Positions 1 through 10,499 are shown, counted from the first letter of the stretch. The stretch is DNA of 64,000 nucleotides from Abscondita cerata (GCA_030710515.1 JALBCR010001064.1:186001-250000), one strand, 5' to 3'. Numbers and translations are program-made. Notes: generated by a model not told the origin, from the sequence alone.

Positions 1-236
1 ATCAACGTACGAAAATCCTCCGTTTACGTTTCCGAAAGCATCACGATGTTCAACCCTTGAAATTCCAGGAACATTCAATTGTAAATTATAGTTTCCTAAA
101 GTGTCGTGAGTTACGGCAACGGTATCAAGGGGTGCTGCAAGAGCGGTAGCCAAAAGGGCAGACAATACAACCTGCAATAATCACTACTTAATGTTAAACT
201 TAAAAAGAAATAACAATTACTTACCAAAACATGCAT
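1..236 (-). CDS. Insect cuticle protein, 5' part (two exons, truncated by window edge)
   Basis: Secreted structural protein of the exoskeleton, probably of the chitin-binding Rebers-Riddiford (RR) family. Exon 1 codes only four residues (MHVL, 225-236) and ends at a GTAAGT donor. The intron (172-224) ends TTATTGCAG. Exon 2 (1-171) stays in frame and runs off the window. Joined, residues 1-17 form a classic signal peptide (hydrophobic core rich in V, L, A, probable cleavage after A-L-A-A). The mature part has the YNLQ..., VEHRD, FGNVNGGFSYVD pattern, which matches the start of the RR consensus (Y-x-(8)... E-x-x-D-x-x-G-x-V-x-G-x-Y/F-S-Y-V-D). A four-codon first exon interrupting the signal peptide is typical of insect cuticle genes. 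RR subclass cannot be set because the C-terminal half is missing. No frameshift or stop is seen, so this is probably an active host gene. Confidence 0.78.
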
Positions 237-268
237 CTTTTTGTAGGACCACACTGCAGACAATATTC

Positions 269-305
269 GAATGATTCTTAATATGATGGCGAATGTATAT
301 ATATA
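269..305 (-). promoter_or_regulatory. Core promoter of the cuticle gene (TATA plus initiator)
   Basis: On the minus strand an extended TATA box (TATATATATA, 296-305) is followed by TCATTC (274-269). That fits the arthropod initiator TCAKTY, with its A at 272, about 33 bases from the 5' end of the TATA box. This puts the start site about 36 bases upstream of the ATG, which is short but usual for cuticle genes. Motifs are seen directly; promoter activity is inferred. Confidence 0.55.
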
Positions 306-1390
306 GCGAAACACATACAATTACGAAAGTAAATTGTTTTGATTAAATCAATGCTTTAATTAAACAAACTTCCAGAAGCGAAAACATAACCCTACTAATT
401 AGTTGTACAAAATAAACAAGTCGTTATATAAAAGGTTACGAAATCTTTAATAACACAAACCTATTAAATACTACTACTAATTCTACTTCAAAAACAAATT
501 ACCCTTCACTTTATTTTATAATAAATTTGTCACATGATTTTAAAAAAATCATTAGGAGAAGAAAAAGTGTTTCATTACTTCATCGATCAACACATTGGTG
601 TTAATTCGAATAAAATAAAATCAGAAAAACGTAATAAAGCATTAATAGCATTTCAACTTTTTATTGACATTAATAATTTTGATAACAATCACTATTTCAT
701 ATAACCAACGTTCGTAGTGTATATACGTGTCGTTGGTTCTATCTGCGTTTCGTTTATTTATTTAATAGTATAATGTCTAACCCCTAGATTCCCAAAGTGG
801 TCCAGGTGGACCCCCAGGGGTCCACGGGAGCCCGATAGGGGTCTACGCTTGCGTGGAAAAAAAATGGGGGTCCACAACTCGTTAACGGGGGTCTATAAAA
901 ATGTATTAGGTGACCCGACTTGACTTCTCCTATGAATAAGGGAGACAATAATATATATAGGCAGACAATATTATAAGAAGCTTGACTTCTCCTATGAATA
1001 TAGGAAGACAAAGAGCGTGTCAAGACTCGCCGATGCCGCGCCGCCCGCCCGCCTAGTTAAAGTCGTGTCTGAACTTGCATGAACTTGTTGGATTTTTCTT
1101 TAATATAAATACGAATGCGAATGATAAACATTACTCAGTTGTTTCCGGAATTTCAAAAAAGAAAGTGTACCTATATAAGTGTTCACCAGTGACGGAAGTA
1201 GTTTTCAGACTTTTGAAAATTAAAGTGAATTGATATTATTGTTTGCCAGTGTTGGAAAAGTAAGTACCTACCTATCTATTTGTTAGCAACTTGTATCTTA
1301 AAAGCCACTTCTATTATGTTTGTTAAATCATTTTAAGATTACTTAACAAACATTTTTTTCATATTTACAGGTAAGTAATTGATACGAAAC

Positions 1391-3133
1391 ATGGCTGAAT
1401 CTAAGAAGAAGTGTCGACAGTACAGTGTTGAATATTTGAAATTTGGTTTTCTTCCATCAAATACAGACAAGCGATTGCCCATGTGTCTTTTATGCAACAA
1501 AGTCTTGAGCAATGACTCTATGAAACCATCGAAGCTGGAAGATCATCTAAGAAGGTGTCATCCTGACAAAATAGGTAAGGATTTGAAATATTTCCAAACA
1601 TTGAAGGAAAAGTATGAAAAGAGACCCACCGTGCATAGTATGTTCGCTTCAACGTCTGAAAGCAACGACGATGGCTTGCGGGCATCTTACAATATCTCAT
1701 TACTTATAGCAAAATCTGGGAAACCGCATACCATTGGAGAGGAGTTAATTTTGCCTGCTGTTGAAGAGGTCTTAAAACTGTCCTGCACAAATCTTCATTT
1801 GACATACTTAAAAGAATTCCTTTGAGTAACAACACTGTACAAAGACGTATTGATGAAATGAGCTCTGATGTTGAAAGTTTCTTGTGTAATTATCTGCAAA
1901 CAACTCATTTTTCTATTCAACTGGACGAGTCAACTTTACCTGGCAATGAAGCATTATTATTGGCATATGTTCGATTTATCAAAGGCGAACAAATGTTTGA
2001 AGAGTTACTATTCGCGAAAACTTTGAAGACTGACACTAAAGGTGAATCAATTTTTAATGTTCTGAATGATTTTTTACGGAAAAATCAATTGCATTCACAA
2101 ACATTATTTCGGTGGCAACAGATGGAGCTCCTGCCATGGTCGGGCGATATCGTGGGTTTATAAGTCATCTTAAAAGGATTATACCAGAGGTAATTGCAAT
2201 TCACTGTGTCATCCACCGACAACATCTAGTAGCGAAAAAATTGAGTGATAGATTGCACCAAGCGCTTCAATTTGTGATTAATGCAGTTAACAAAATAAGA
2301 AGCAATGCATTAAATACGCGCTTATTTGCACAGTTGTGCGAAGAAAATGATGAGGACTTCCAACGATTGCTGCTACATACCGAAGTACGCTGGTTGTCGA
2401 AAGGTGCATGTCTATCAAGATTCTATTTGCTTTTCGACTCTGTTTTAGAGTTTCTGAACACTAAAGATCCTGTTTTAAAAGAAAACCTCATGAATTTCAA
2501 AGCAGACATTGCGTATTTGACAGATTTGTTCAAAAATTCAATGACCTCAACCTACAGTTACAAGGGGGACAAGAGTGAAATTTCAGCTTTTTTGGTAAAC
2601 TGAAACTTATGAAGCAAAATATTGGTCGACGTGAATTTTCCCAGTTTCCAAATTTATCGCAGGTAGAATGCCTCGACGAAGATATTCAGACGTATGTTCA
2701 ACATTTGATTGCCCTGTATGATGATTTTAAAATCAGATTTGAAGACATTCTGTCGATGGATATACCACCATGGATAATAAATCCATATGATGAAACTGAA
2801 GTGGAAAATGTGGTACTGCAAGAAGAGCTACTCGAGCTTAGCACTAATGAGGAGCTCAAAGTAGCATTCAAAAGAGGGTATCAATCATTTTGGCTGCAGG
2901 CACAAATACCTGAAAAATATCCAGGACTGTGGGGAATTGTGCAAAAATTTCTCATAGCGTTTCCTTCGTCATATCTTGTCGAACGCAGTTTTAGTGCCGT
3001 AACAAACTTGTTGACAAAAAAAACGGAGCAGATTAAATATTACAAAGCGAGGAGATTTACGGTTATACTTAACTAAACTCAAGCCAAATATTGATAATTT
3101 GCTGTCAATTCACCAAGTACATCCCTCCCATTA
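1391..3133 (+). pseudogene. hAT transposase, broken by frameshifts
   Basis: Cut-and-paste transposase of the hAT group most like the vertebrate/insect ZBED5/SCAND3/FAM200 set. The N-terminal part (from ATG 1391) has a BED-type zinc finger: CLLC then HLRRCH. Next come the RNase-H-like core with LDEST (first catalytic D), ATDGAPAM (second D), and CVIHRQHL and RWLSKG blocks. The C-terminal hATC dimerisation region has PSSYLVERSFSAV. Coding jumps frame near 1825, 2120, 2555, 2605 and 3040, so no full protein is made. The alignment order is intact and length (~580 residues) is normal, so this is a decayed full-length gene and not a fusion. Confidence 0.88.
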
Positions 3134-3140
3134 AAATTAT

Positions 3141-3182
3141 AACTTTTATCTCAGATTACAATGGTAATCTGAGATAAAAGTT
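3141..3182. repeat. Perfect 19-bp hairpin after the hAT transposase stop
   Basis: Arms 3141-3159 and 3164-3182 are perfectly complementary, with the loop AATG. It starts about 8 bases after the probable transposase stop. It may fold in the mRNA 3' UTR, or be the relic of a small inverted duplication. The perfection is odd because the gene beside it is badly decayed. Confidence 0.8.
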
Positions 3183-3685
3183 AACATCAAAACTAATAAT
3201 GATTATTATTTTAAAAACAGTCGCAATATAATTTTGATTCTACTAGGACTGTTATAACAACATAATTAAAAGTGTAGTAATTTTTGTGTTTGAATAAATA
3301 GCTACAAAACAAGAAAATATTTATTTTTACTTTTACCACTCCGAAGTGGGAGATTATTGGTTTCTTGTACTGTGAGTCAATCTTAGAATACAAAAAGTAA
3401 AGTAGGAATCCAACTGTTGGATGAAGACGCTTTTTAGACTGGCTTTGAAACTTAGCTTGAATGACAATACTCACAGCATAATCAAAGCAATATAAATTCT
3501 CATCTTTTTTTTCGAAAACTTTCAACTCATAATTGATTGAAAAATAGCCACAACACAGATTTACATAGACATATACTTTTTTCGGGTTTTGGAAGTAAGT
3601 TAGTAAATGTAATATCTGCAGGGGTCCACCAGATCCAGCAAAATGTTTAAAGTGGTCTATGAGAAAAAAAAAGTATGGGAACCAC

Positions 3686-4024
3686 TGTAAACCAGATAAA
3701 GAAATCAGTTGTGATTCATGCAAGTTACATGTACACACAACCTGCACCAGGTTATCATGCATTGAGGTGCAATGCATACAAGCGAAAAACAAAAGAATCT
3801 TTTACAATTGCGATAAATGTCCGCCATGACGAAGTCTTCGAATTAAAAGATCTTATCATGGTGTTACGTAAAGAGATTGAAGAGCTCAAAAAACAAACGG
3901 CTGGGAGTCATTTATCCACAACCTCATCCGAAAAAGAACATTTTTTTGCGGAAATTTTGGATTTGACAACAACGACAAAAAAACATCATCTTCAATCTCG
4001 ACGAGAGCAATTCAAACTTAATTG
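3686..4024 (+). pseudogene. Element A ORF1: PHD-like zinc finger then coiled coil
   Basis: In one frame (3686-3838) the sequence reads C-x7-C-D-S-C-K-L-H-x-H-x-x-C, followed by C...CDKC. That is the C/H spacing of a PHD finger, missing one of the first two cysteines. A frameshift near 3825 moves coding into a frame (to 4024) with RHDEVFELKDLIMVLRKEIE, a short amphipathic coiled coil, as in the ORF1 proteins of CR1-like retrotransposons, where it helps form the RNA particle. The start codon lies on the far side of the hAT insertion (ATG 773). 4025-4340 continues as degenerate ORF1/ORF2 junction without an open frame. Confidence 0.7.
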
Positions 4025-4386
4025 AAGATAGAAATGCTGATGATTTATCTAAGGCGATAACCGTAATCTCGGAAATTGCTAAAGTACAAACCGAGTCTAT
4101 ATAAGCATTTCGATTAAGACGTAATCAAACACCGGGTAAACCACGACCATTATAATTTATTTATTTTAAAAGATTCTGATATTAAGAAATAAACTAAAAC
4201 TAAAAATATCAGAAGATAAGACACATGCAACATAAACATCTTCAAGAATTACGTGATCAGCTTGGTGATAGGATCTCTAAAGGTGAGAAAGATCTTACTA
4301 TTCGATACCTAAGAGGTGTACCAAATATCGTTTCTTCAAAAAACTACTAATTAAAAATAGAGCTCATAAAAATTCTGGAAATTCCG

Positions 4387-5229
4387 ACCTTAATTGTTAC
4401 TTTCAGAAAGTGCGCGGTTTGCGATCTAAAATTCAAAGTGTATTTACTTTTACTTCTGATAGTGAATATGATATTATTGGCCTTGTAGAAACTGCACTCA
4501 CAAATAATATACCAAACTCGGAAATATTTGCTGATAATTACCAAATATTCAGATGCGATCGTCAGTATGAACTTACCAATCAAGCTTGGGGTGGACGTGG
4601 AGGTGTTTTGTTAGCAATAAAAATAAATATAATATGTTAGAAAATTGATCTATCTAATTTAATCAAAACAAATATAAGTATTGACATTGTTGGCTGTAAA
4701 TGTAAATTTCAATCTGGATTGTTTTATGTGGTTGTCTTATATATACCGCCTTCGATTTCAACAGGAGCCTTTCACACTTTTTTTGAATTATTAGAATTGG
4801 AAACTTTTTTGCTATCGAATGTTTTGTTACTAGGTGATTTTAATGTACCGTTCTTTAATCGTTCAGGCATTAACGATATTAAATATAGACAATTAAATAA
4901 TTTCATTAACATGAATCAATACAATGCTATATCAAATGTCAACCATAAACTTTTAGATCTTGTTATTAGTACAGTTAAATGTGAAGTAGGTAAGTCATGA
5001 TTGGGAACCGATGGTTATTGAAGATGTTCATCATCCTGCACTTGCAATATTCATTCGTTACAATACGAAATCAACTTCAGCTTTTCCCACTAACAAATCA
5101 CAAAAACATTATAACTTCAATAAAGCCGATTACATTAGTCTTTATACTGCCGATTGGGCTTTCCTAAGTAATATTTCTGATGCTAACACGGCATGTACAT
5201 TCACGAAATTTAAAACTTGGAAACAATAA
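4387..5229 (+). pseudogene. Element A ORF2: AP-type endonuclease domain
   Basis: Target-site nicking endonuclease of a non-LTR retrotransposon. Visible blocks in order: VRGLRSKI near the start, IIGLVETALTN (the catalytic E block), RGGVLLAI, YVVVLYIPP, LLLGDFNVP (the GDFN block), LLDLVIST, and EDVHHPALAI (the SDH-type block, degraded to DVHH). Frame changes near 4640-4690 and a stop near 5000 break it. From about 5090 the post-endonuclease motif YNFNKADY is present. It ends at the insertion at 5202. Confidence 0.82.
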
Positions 5230-5783
5230 GAATTGCCTTAGTTTTAATTTTCACTTTTATATTAACTACAGAAAAAAATGAAACGTCATAAAATATACAT
5301 TTTGTAAGGGCTAAATATTATGAATAGAGAGTTTAATGATTTTTTTTAATAACTTACAATAATTAGTAGGTTAGATTTATTTAAAAATAAGTAATAATCA
5401 GTCAACCCAAATAACCATGTTTAGTTTTTGATTTAATTTAAAAGTTATTGCTTGTAGACGTTTTTTAAATCAAAATTATTTCTAATTTTATTTTGTAAAC
5501 ATTTCCTAAACAAAATTTAAAATTCGATAATTAATCGAGCTATGGTGTTTAATTAGCGATACCTTCAAATATATTCTTTAAAGAAAAAATTAAGGAAGCA
5601 ACGTAAATTACCTATTTTCTAAAACGTGCTTAGTGTAATGATACATTCTACAGTCGTTCTATAAGATAACCCCTGCTGAGACTACCTGCTGTTAGAATTG
5701 TAAATGATACCCTTAAGCCCGCTTCACAATGTGCAAACTTTTGTTTACAGAAATTGTGGTGTCCAAGTTTTAAATTTCATGAG
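5202..5783. mobile_element. 582-bp non-autonomous DNA element with 8-bp target duplication
   Basis: The ends are inverted: CACGAAATTTAAAACTTGG at the left, and the right end read inward is CTCATGAAATTTAAAACTTG followed by G. Both flanks are TGTACATT (5194-5201 and 5784-5791). Eight-base duplications are made by hAT and some other superfamilies, so the family is not certain. The interior is AT-rich with no coding. Excising it with one TGTACATT joins the element A linker in frame. Confidence 0.72.
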
Positions 5784-5791
5784 TGTACATT

Positions 5792-6017
5792 AATTTATGA
5801 TTATTTATACTCATTGTTAGATAGATTTGTTCCTATTTACAGTAACAATCGTTCGTTATATCCAAAATGGTTTAAAGCTCCTATCGTCACCAATATTCGT
5901 TTAAACTTTAAAATATAAATATCTAGATAGGTATAAAAAATATAAAACCAACTACGATCTTCTTGAATACAAACATCTTCGTAAATTAATAAAAGCTCAA
6001 ATTCTTCATTCCTATAA
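5792..6017 (+). pseudogene. Element A ORF2 linker between endonuclease and RT (first part)
   Basis: Reads YDYLYSLLDRFVPIYSNN, YPKWF, then a lysine-rich helix ending H-S-Y at the PIF insertion. This is the usual 'fVP...yPpWf...lk.kr..hk' linker of CR1/Jockey ORF2. It continues directly at 10403 (KKYLIDMETSLKINPKSF) to about 10499, in the same frame once the PIF element and one TAA are removed. Confidence 0.78.
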
Positions 6018-6205
6018 AGCCGGAGATACACGGCGCGTGGTTCGGCAAACCAGGGACCAGGTACGGGGTTCGTGGTTAGAGGTTTGTGGTTCCACTATTG
6101 CCAAACCAAAGGTGGGTACACGGTGCGTAGTTCGTTTGGTGTATTGACGTAACAGGTTCGTGAAGAAACAACGGAACCTCTTGATTTAGTTCGTCAGCCG
6201 CCATC

Positions 6206-8777
6206 ATGGATTCAAGATAACAAATCATTGCATCTGCTACATTGTGTGTTATTTCTAGTGGCGTTTGGTTACAAAATCGGTTAAGCAGACGTAAAAGGAG
6301 ATGGTGGATGTCATCACATATGAAAAGTAGAGAAAGGTAAGTTACTTTCGACATTCATGACGGTATGAATGAATGTAGAACTAGTAGTAATTAATACTAA
6401 AATAGTAAAATTACTGATATAGTGGGTCAACTATGTTAGTGAACTTTTTAAAGGAGCCCTCAGGATATTTTGAAAACTTTTGTCGTATGAGAGCTGAAGA
6501 TTTCGAATTACTATTAGCAAAAGTAGGGCCAATAATTGCAAGGAAGGATACAAACATGAGATTGTACATTCCCGCTAAACAAAGATTAGCTGTGACTTTA
6601 AGATTTTTAGCAACCGGTGATAGTTACTGCAGTATGGGTTTCCTTTTTAAAATGTCTAGACACACTGTCGCAAATTGTGTTGAAAAAGTATGCCAAGCAA
6701 TAGTTCAGGAACTGAAGGATGAAGTAAAGGTAAATATATTTCACAATATTTTATTAAATTTTGGTAACAAAAATATGAGTAAAAAACATGAACTCGTATG
6801 CGGAAACGTAAACTTTTTAATTATTAAATTTGGTGATAACGAGGTGTATCCAAATTTTCCCAGCCAGCAGTGTCGGGCGATGTAGGTGGATGAGACTGTT
6901 GTAATGGCTGGAACAAGTGTGTAGGACTTACATGCTGCACAGTATACTGAAATCCTTCCGCCTTCTGGGAATGTGGTGATGGTTGCGATTGATGTGATTG
7001 TGGAGATAGTAGCGAGTATGGAGAAGGTTGAGACTGCTGGGAGGATGACGATGAGAGTGTTACTAGTGTGTTGTTCTGAATGGCAGCCACTTCCATGATT
7101 CGTCGAAGTTGGGGAGTGTTGAATCGAAATATTAAGTTATCGATTTCATGCATAACAAGGTCTTGAGTGTGGTCCTCCATGCGCCTCAACTTCGCGACCA
7201 GTAAATCTGCGAATAATTCGATTCGATCCTTTTTCCTCTTTTATCGGAGTTCACAGGTAGCGTGACAGCTGTTTTAAAATTTTAAGTGCCTCGTCCATTT
7301 GATGTTTAACTTGCTGTGTTTGAGTTAGTTTTCGTTTTTTGACATTTCGTTCCATGGATTCGACAGGTGTGGATGGATTTAAAGGACATACATTACGTGG
7401 GGTATCTGTAGTGAGTTGATTTTCAACCTGTGTCTCAATAGCACTTTCATTGGAAATATCCTCATTTGATTGTGTATTTGGCATATCTTGTTCAATGGAA
7501 TGGTCTTCATTATCACTTTCCATTTCCTGAAACGTATACATATGTCTAGGAATGTATTTTTAACGTAATGAAATTTAATATTAGTTAAGGAACCACTTGT
7601 CAGCGAACAGTTGTAGTAATAATGAAAATAATATCTGGAAGAACTTGGTTGTGCAATTAAATATTCAACTGTTAAAAAAAAGTTACTGAGATTACGACAG
7701 TCATCATCTCGAAACGAATCGGGTGTCCAATTAAGAAACGACCAAGAAAAATTGATGAACATACTTTTTAAATTTTTATCTCTAAAGCTAGATGTTGTCA
7801 TATTTAAAAAAAAACATGTATTCCACAAACAATTATAAATCAGTCTAGATCAAAAATACACCTATCAAACGTAAGAAAATATCCGTAACGTTTGCCCAAC
7901 ACTTTTTACTGTGTTTTCAAATAACAGAGGGGGGGTGGGAACGTTGTTTTGCAACAACCATAAATAGCGGAATAGTGTATGCCATCTTATTCCTTCTTAT
8001 ATAATCTATTTTAACGATAGTTTACCTTTTTAGATGCCAAATAACGAAGCTGAATGGTTAGCTATAGCTGCTGATTTTGAACAGAAATGGAATTTACCAC
8101 ACTGTATAGGAGCGATTGACGGAAAACATGTAGTCATAGAAGCTCCAGCAAATAGCTCTTCAGAATTTATCAACTATAAGGGCACATTCAGTGTTGTTTT
8201 GATGGCACTTGTGGATTCCAATTATTTATTCACATTTGTAGACATAGGGTGTCAAGGAAGAATTAGTGATGGAGGAGTATTCCGTAACACCGCTTTGTAT
8301 AGAAAACTTGACACCGAAAAATTAAATTTACCAACAGAAAAACCGTTACCATTGCAAAACAATAAGGTACCGTATGTAATCGTGGGTGACAGCGCATTTG
8401 CTCTTCGCCGAAACCTTTTGAAACCATTCCCTGGTATTCATACAAAAGGAAGTGCTGAACGCATTTTCAATTATAGATTGTCTAGAGCCAGACGCACAGT
8501 AGAAAACGTTTTTGGAATAATGGCGTTTGTCTTTCGGATATTACGTAAACCTATGTTGGTAAATCCAGAAAAAGCTTCCCTAATTACTATGACTTGTGTC
8601 ATACTTCACAATTATTTGCGAAAAAGTAGAATATCCACATCACCAACAGGTACCTTTGATAGTGAAGTAAATAGAACATTTATTCCAGGAGCGTGGCGTC
8701 TACCGAATAATGAAATGAGTTCTTTGCTACCTATACAAAACAACCTCGAAAGGCGAGTATTTCTGCAAAGAAGTTAG
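6206..8777 (+). CDS. PIF/Harbinger transposase (HARBI1-like), three exons, nonsense at codon 5
   Basis: DDE_Tnp_4-type transposase. Exon 1 6206-6336 (ends AG|GTAAGT), exon 2 6423-6729 (acceptor GATATAG, donor AAG|GTAAAT), exon 3 8034-8777 (acceptor TTTTTAG); all junctions keep frame. Exon 1 has the RRKRRWW basic block, exon 2 the helix-turn-helix region (YIPAKQRLAVTLRFLATGDS, then FKMSRHTV), exon 3 the catalytic core: GAIDGKHV (D1), VGDSAFAL (D2), RRTVENVFGI (E). All three acidic residues are kept and exon 3 is uninterrupted. The fifth codon is TAA (6218-6220) where CAA would fit, so a full protein needs readthrough or a downstream in-frame ATG at 6307. Intron 2 holds exon 2 of the minus-strand gene. 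Confidence 0.88.
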
Positions 8778-9013
8778 ACAAAACTTTTCTGTTTATTTTC
8801 AATCCAACCACGAAAAATTAGCATGGCAAGACGATCAGTAATCATCATGTGTAAACGAGGGTACCTTTTCTTGAAATACCGTGTATGTCGTAAATGTATT
8901 GTAATATTATAATACAATTATTGTCATTGTAGATCAAACAGTACCGTTTATGTTTAGTCATATATTACTGGTCATATTGTATTTCATTAAAAATAGTTGG
9001 TGCGATACACATA

Positions 9014-9681
9014 CGAGGCTGGTTCAATAAATACACGTTCGAACGGTGGTACATGTAAGCGGTTTATTTACACTAAACAAAATTGCCATTACTACAAAGA
9101 CATGCATCCCACTGCTTCACAAGACGCTGTATACCGGTGTGGTACCAGTCCATTGGCTGTTCGCGGAACCATTTCAAAACTGCCTGCTTGACTTGAGCGT
9201 CCGACTGGAATATCGAAACGTTCAGCCAATTCTCTAACACGAACCCGCCTATTCTCCACAACGGCTGCTTGCACAGCAGCGACATTGTCGTCACTCCTTG
9301 CATGCCGCGGTGCTCCCGGCCTTGGCAAATCCGCTGTCGATTGTCGCCCATCTGTGAACTTCCGACACCATTCCACGACTGTGGTTTTGAAGGACACTCT
9401 CCACCATAAACATTTTGCATTCTCTCATAAATCTGAACTGGAGTGTTGCCCTCAGCATGCAGAAACTGTATGACTGCTCGGTAATCGGTTTTGGACGCTC
9501 CAACTATAAGACCTGCCATAATGAAACGCGCACAACAACTGTCTCCTGTACGAATATCACGAGGGATGTGTCACAATAGACAGCTATATAGCAGCCGCTG
9601 GCCTACGCAAATTTGTACGATTATAGCTCCACTAACAATCGTTTCACAGCGCTCGAACGTGTATTTATTGAACTAGCCTCG
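9014..9681 (-). mobile_element. Internally deleted mariner element inside the PIF element
   Basis: 668 bp with ~31-bp inverted ends (left CGAGGCTGGTTCAATAAATA, right end read inward the same with one change in that stretch) between TA dinucleotides (9012-9013, 9682-9683). It sits in the intron of the MADF gene, outside both sets of exons. Confidence 0.9.
9073..9519 (-). pseudogene. Mariner transposase relic: N-terminal HTH fused to C-terminus
   Basis: From ATG 9519: MAGLIVG...YRAVIQFLHAEG, the Mos1-type helix-turn-helix start, then after a frameshift near 9395 the block TTVVEWCRKFTDGRQS and VRELAERFDI. The whole catalytic DD34D core is missing; near 9200 the sequence jumps to the extreme C-terminus (AVLKWFREQPMDWY, LVKQWDACL, stop). 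This is a classic internal-deletion mariner. Confidence 0.85.
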
Positions 9682-10335
9682 TAGAATTAATAAATAGATG
9701 AGAATGTGTTTAATTATGTAAAGAAGTGTATTTTACAGGAGGTACTTACCATTGAATTTATTGTTTTATTTGGGGTATAAACTGCATGCAGAAACCTGTC
9801 TATTGGCTCGTATAACGACCAAGTCGGTATATATAAATCGCCTGTTCCACTTCCAGAGGTCTTGGAACATTTAGCTTTACGTGCATATTTCCTGTATGTG
9901 GCAAAAGTCCATCTTTTTTCTTCTTTAACGCTTTAACCCCTATCGGAAATTTTGTTTCCAATCGTTTCCATGAATTATGCACAATATTTCGGTCTTTGTG
10001 GTGATTGTGTTTGGGATTCCAGATCACTTCCTCTTCCTGAAGTGCCTCGATAAACTCTACATTTTTTTCGACATTCCACTCGACCGCCATATTTTTTACC
10101 TAACCTCTATCAACAACACTCGTCTTGACATCAAACAACCTACTGGCACGTTCTGTCGGTTCGCGTTCGTAATATTGCGAACCTAGGCGAACCTCTCCGA
10201 ACCAGCATGGGCCGTACACAAACCGACGTGGTCAGCTCCTTTGTATCGTGACAATTTACCGACTTCCGATGGAACCTCTCGAACCACACACCACGAACTG
10301 CGGACCACGCACCACAAACTACGAACCTCCTATGC

Positions 10336-10394
10336 TACACGGCGCGTGGTTCGTGGATTGTAGAGACAAGATTGTCGAACCACGCGCCGTGTAT
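10336..10394. repeat. Inverted copy of the terminal motif next to the right PIF terminus
   Basis: ACACGGCGCGTGGTTCG at about 10337-10353 is the reverse complement of the terminal repeat core CGAACCACGCGCCGTGT (10377-10393), 23 bases apart, so the right end can fold back on itself. The left end has a weaker equivalent at about 6118-6135. Such subterminal copies may be extra binding sites for the MADF protein; that role is inferred. Confidence 0.7.
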
Positions 10395-10499
10395 CTCCGG
10401 CTTAAGAAGTATTTGATTGATATGGAAACTTCCTTAAAAATAAACCCGAAAAGCTTCTGAAAATTCATTAATTCTATAAACGAACATCCCGGATACCTA

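Larger units (their letters stand above)
784..3685 (+). mobile_element. hAT transposon (ZBED/SCAND3-like), decayed
   Basis: A 2.9-kb element. The right end, read inward, begins GTGGTTCCCATACTTTTT and the left end TAGATTCCCAAAGTGG; both fit the common hAT terminus CAGTGGTTCCC, the left one worn. Both sub-termini carry GGGGTCCAC-type repeats (about 815-860 and 3618-3640). The flanks 776-783 (TCTAACCC) and 3686-3693 (TGTAAACC) agree at 6 of 8 positions, as expected for an old 8-bp hAT target duplication; the exact boundary could shift by 2 bases. A 5'-UTR intron is suggested by a GTAAGT at about 1260 and TTTACAG at about 1371. A ~30-base direct repeat (CTTGACTTCTCCTATGAATA...) occurs at about 919 and 978. 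Confidence 0.82.
6850..10090 (-). pseudogene. PIF/Harbinger accessory protein with MADF (Myb/SANT-like) and BESS-like regions
   Basis: Second protein of the element; its relatives bind the transposon ends and bring in the transposase. Exon 1 (9750-10090) begins MAVEWNVEKNVEFIEALQEE and carries the MADF core (IWNPKH, KDRN, SWKRLE, then TYRKYARKAKC and SGSGTGDLYIPTW after a one-base deletion near 9899). It ends at GTAAGT. Exon 2 (7526 down to about 6850) begins after CGTTTCAG in the matching phase (EMESDNEDHSIEQD). It has an acidic/polar linker and a lysine-rich stretch, then, after a stop near 7230, ELFADLLVAKLRRMED...IDNLIF, which resembles a BESS motif, and a Q/S/P-rich tail. The intron contains transposase exon 3 on the other strand and the mariner insertion. 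The frameshift and stop make this copy inactive. Confidence 0.75.
6018..10402 (+). mobile_element. PIF/Harbinger transposon, two genes, TSD TAA
   Basis: A 4.4-kb element with 27-bp identical terminal inverted repeats (6018-6044 and 10376-10402, beginning AGCCGGAGATACACGGCGCG) flanked by TAA (6015-6017, 10403-10405), the TWA target of PIF/Harbinger. Subterminal zones carry many GTGGTTCG / CGAACCAC motifs in both orientations. It encodes a DDE transposase on the plus strand (6206-8777) and a MADF/BESS DNA-binding protein on the minus strand (10090-~6850). A deleted mariner sits at 9014-9681. Identical ends suggest fairly recent arrival compared with the hAT element. Confidence 0.93.

Noticed and set aside
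784..1023. Minus-strand frame of 79 codons at the hAT left end
   Set aside because: Lies in the subterminal GGGGTCCAC repeats of the hAT element; no protein features.
3211..3792. Minus-strand frame of 193 codons
   Set aside because: Overlaps the hAT 3' end, crosses the element boundary and runs antisense to the PHD-finger coding; chance open frame in AT-rich DNA.
7379..7828. Minus-strand frame of 149 codons with aromatic-rich N-terminus
   Set aside because: Spans the MADF intron 3' end and exon 2 in the wrong frame; the true acceptor is at 7527.
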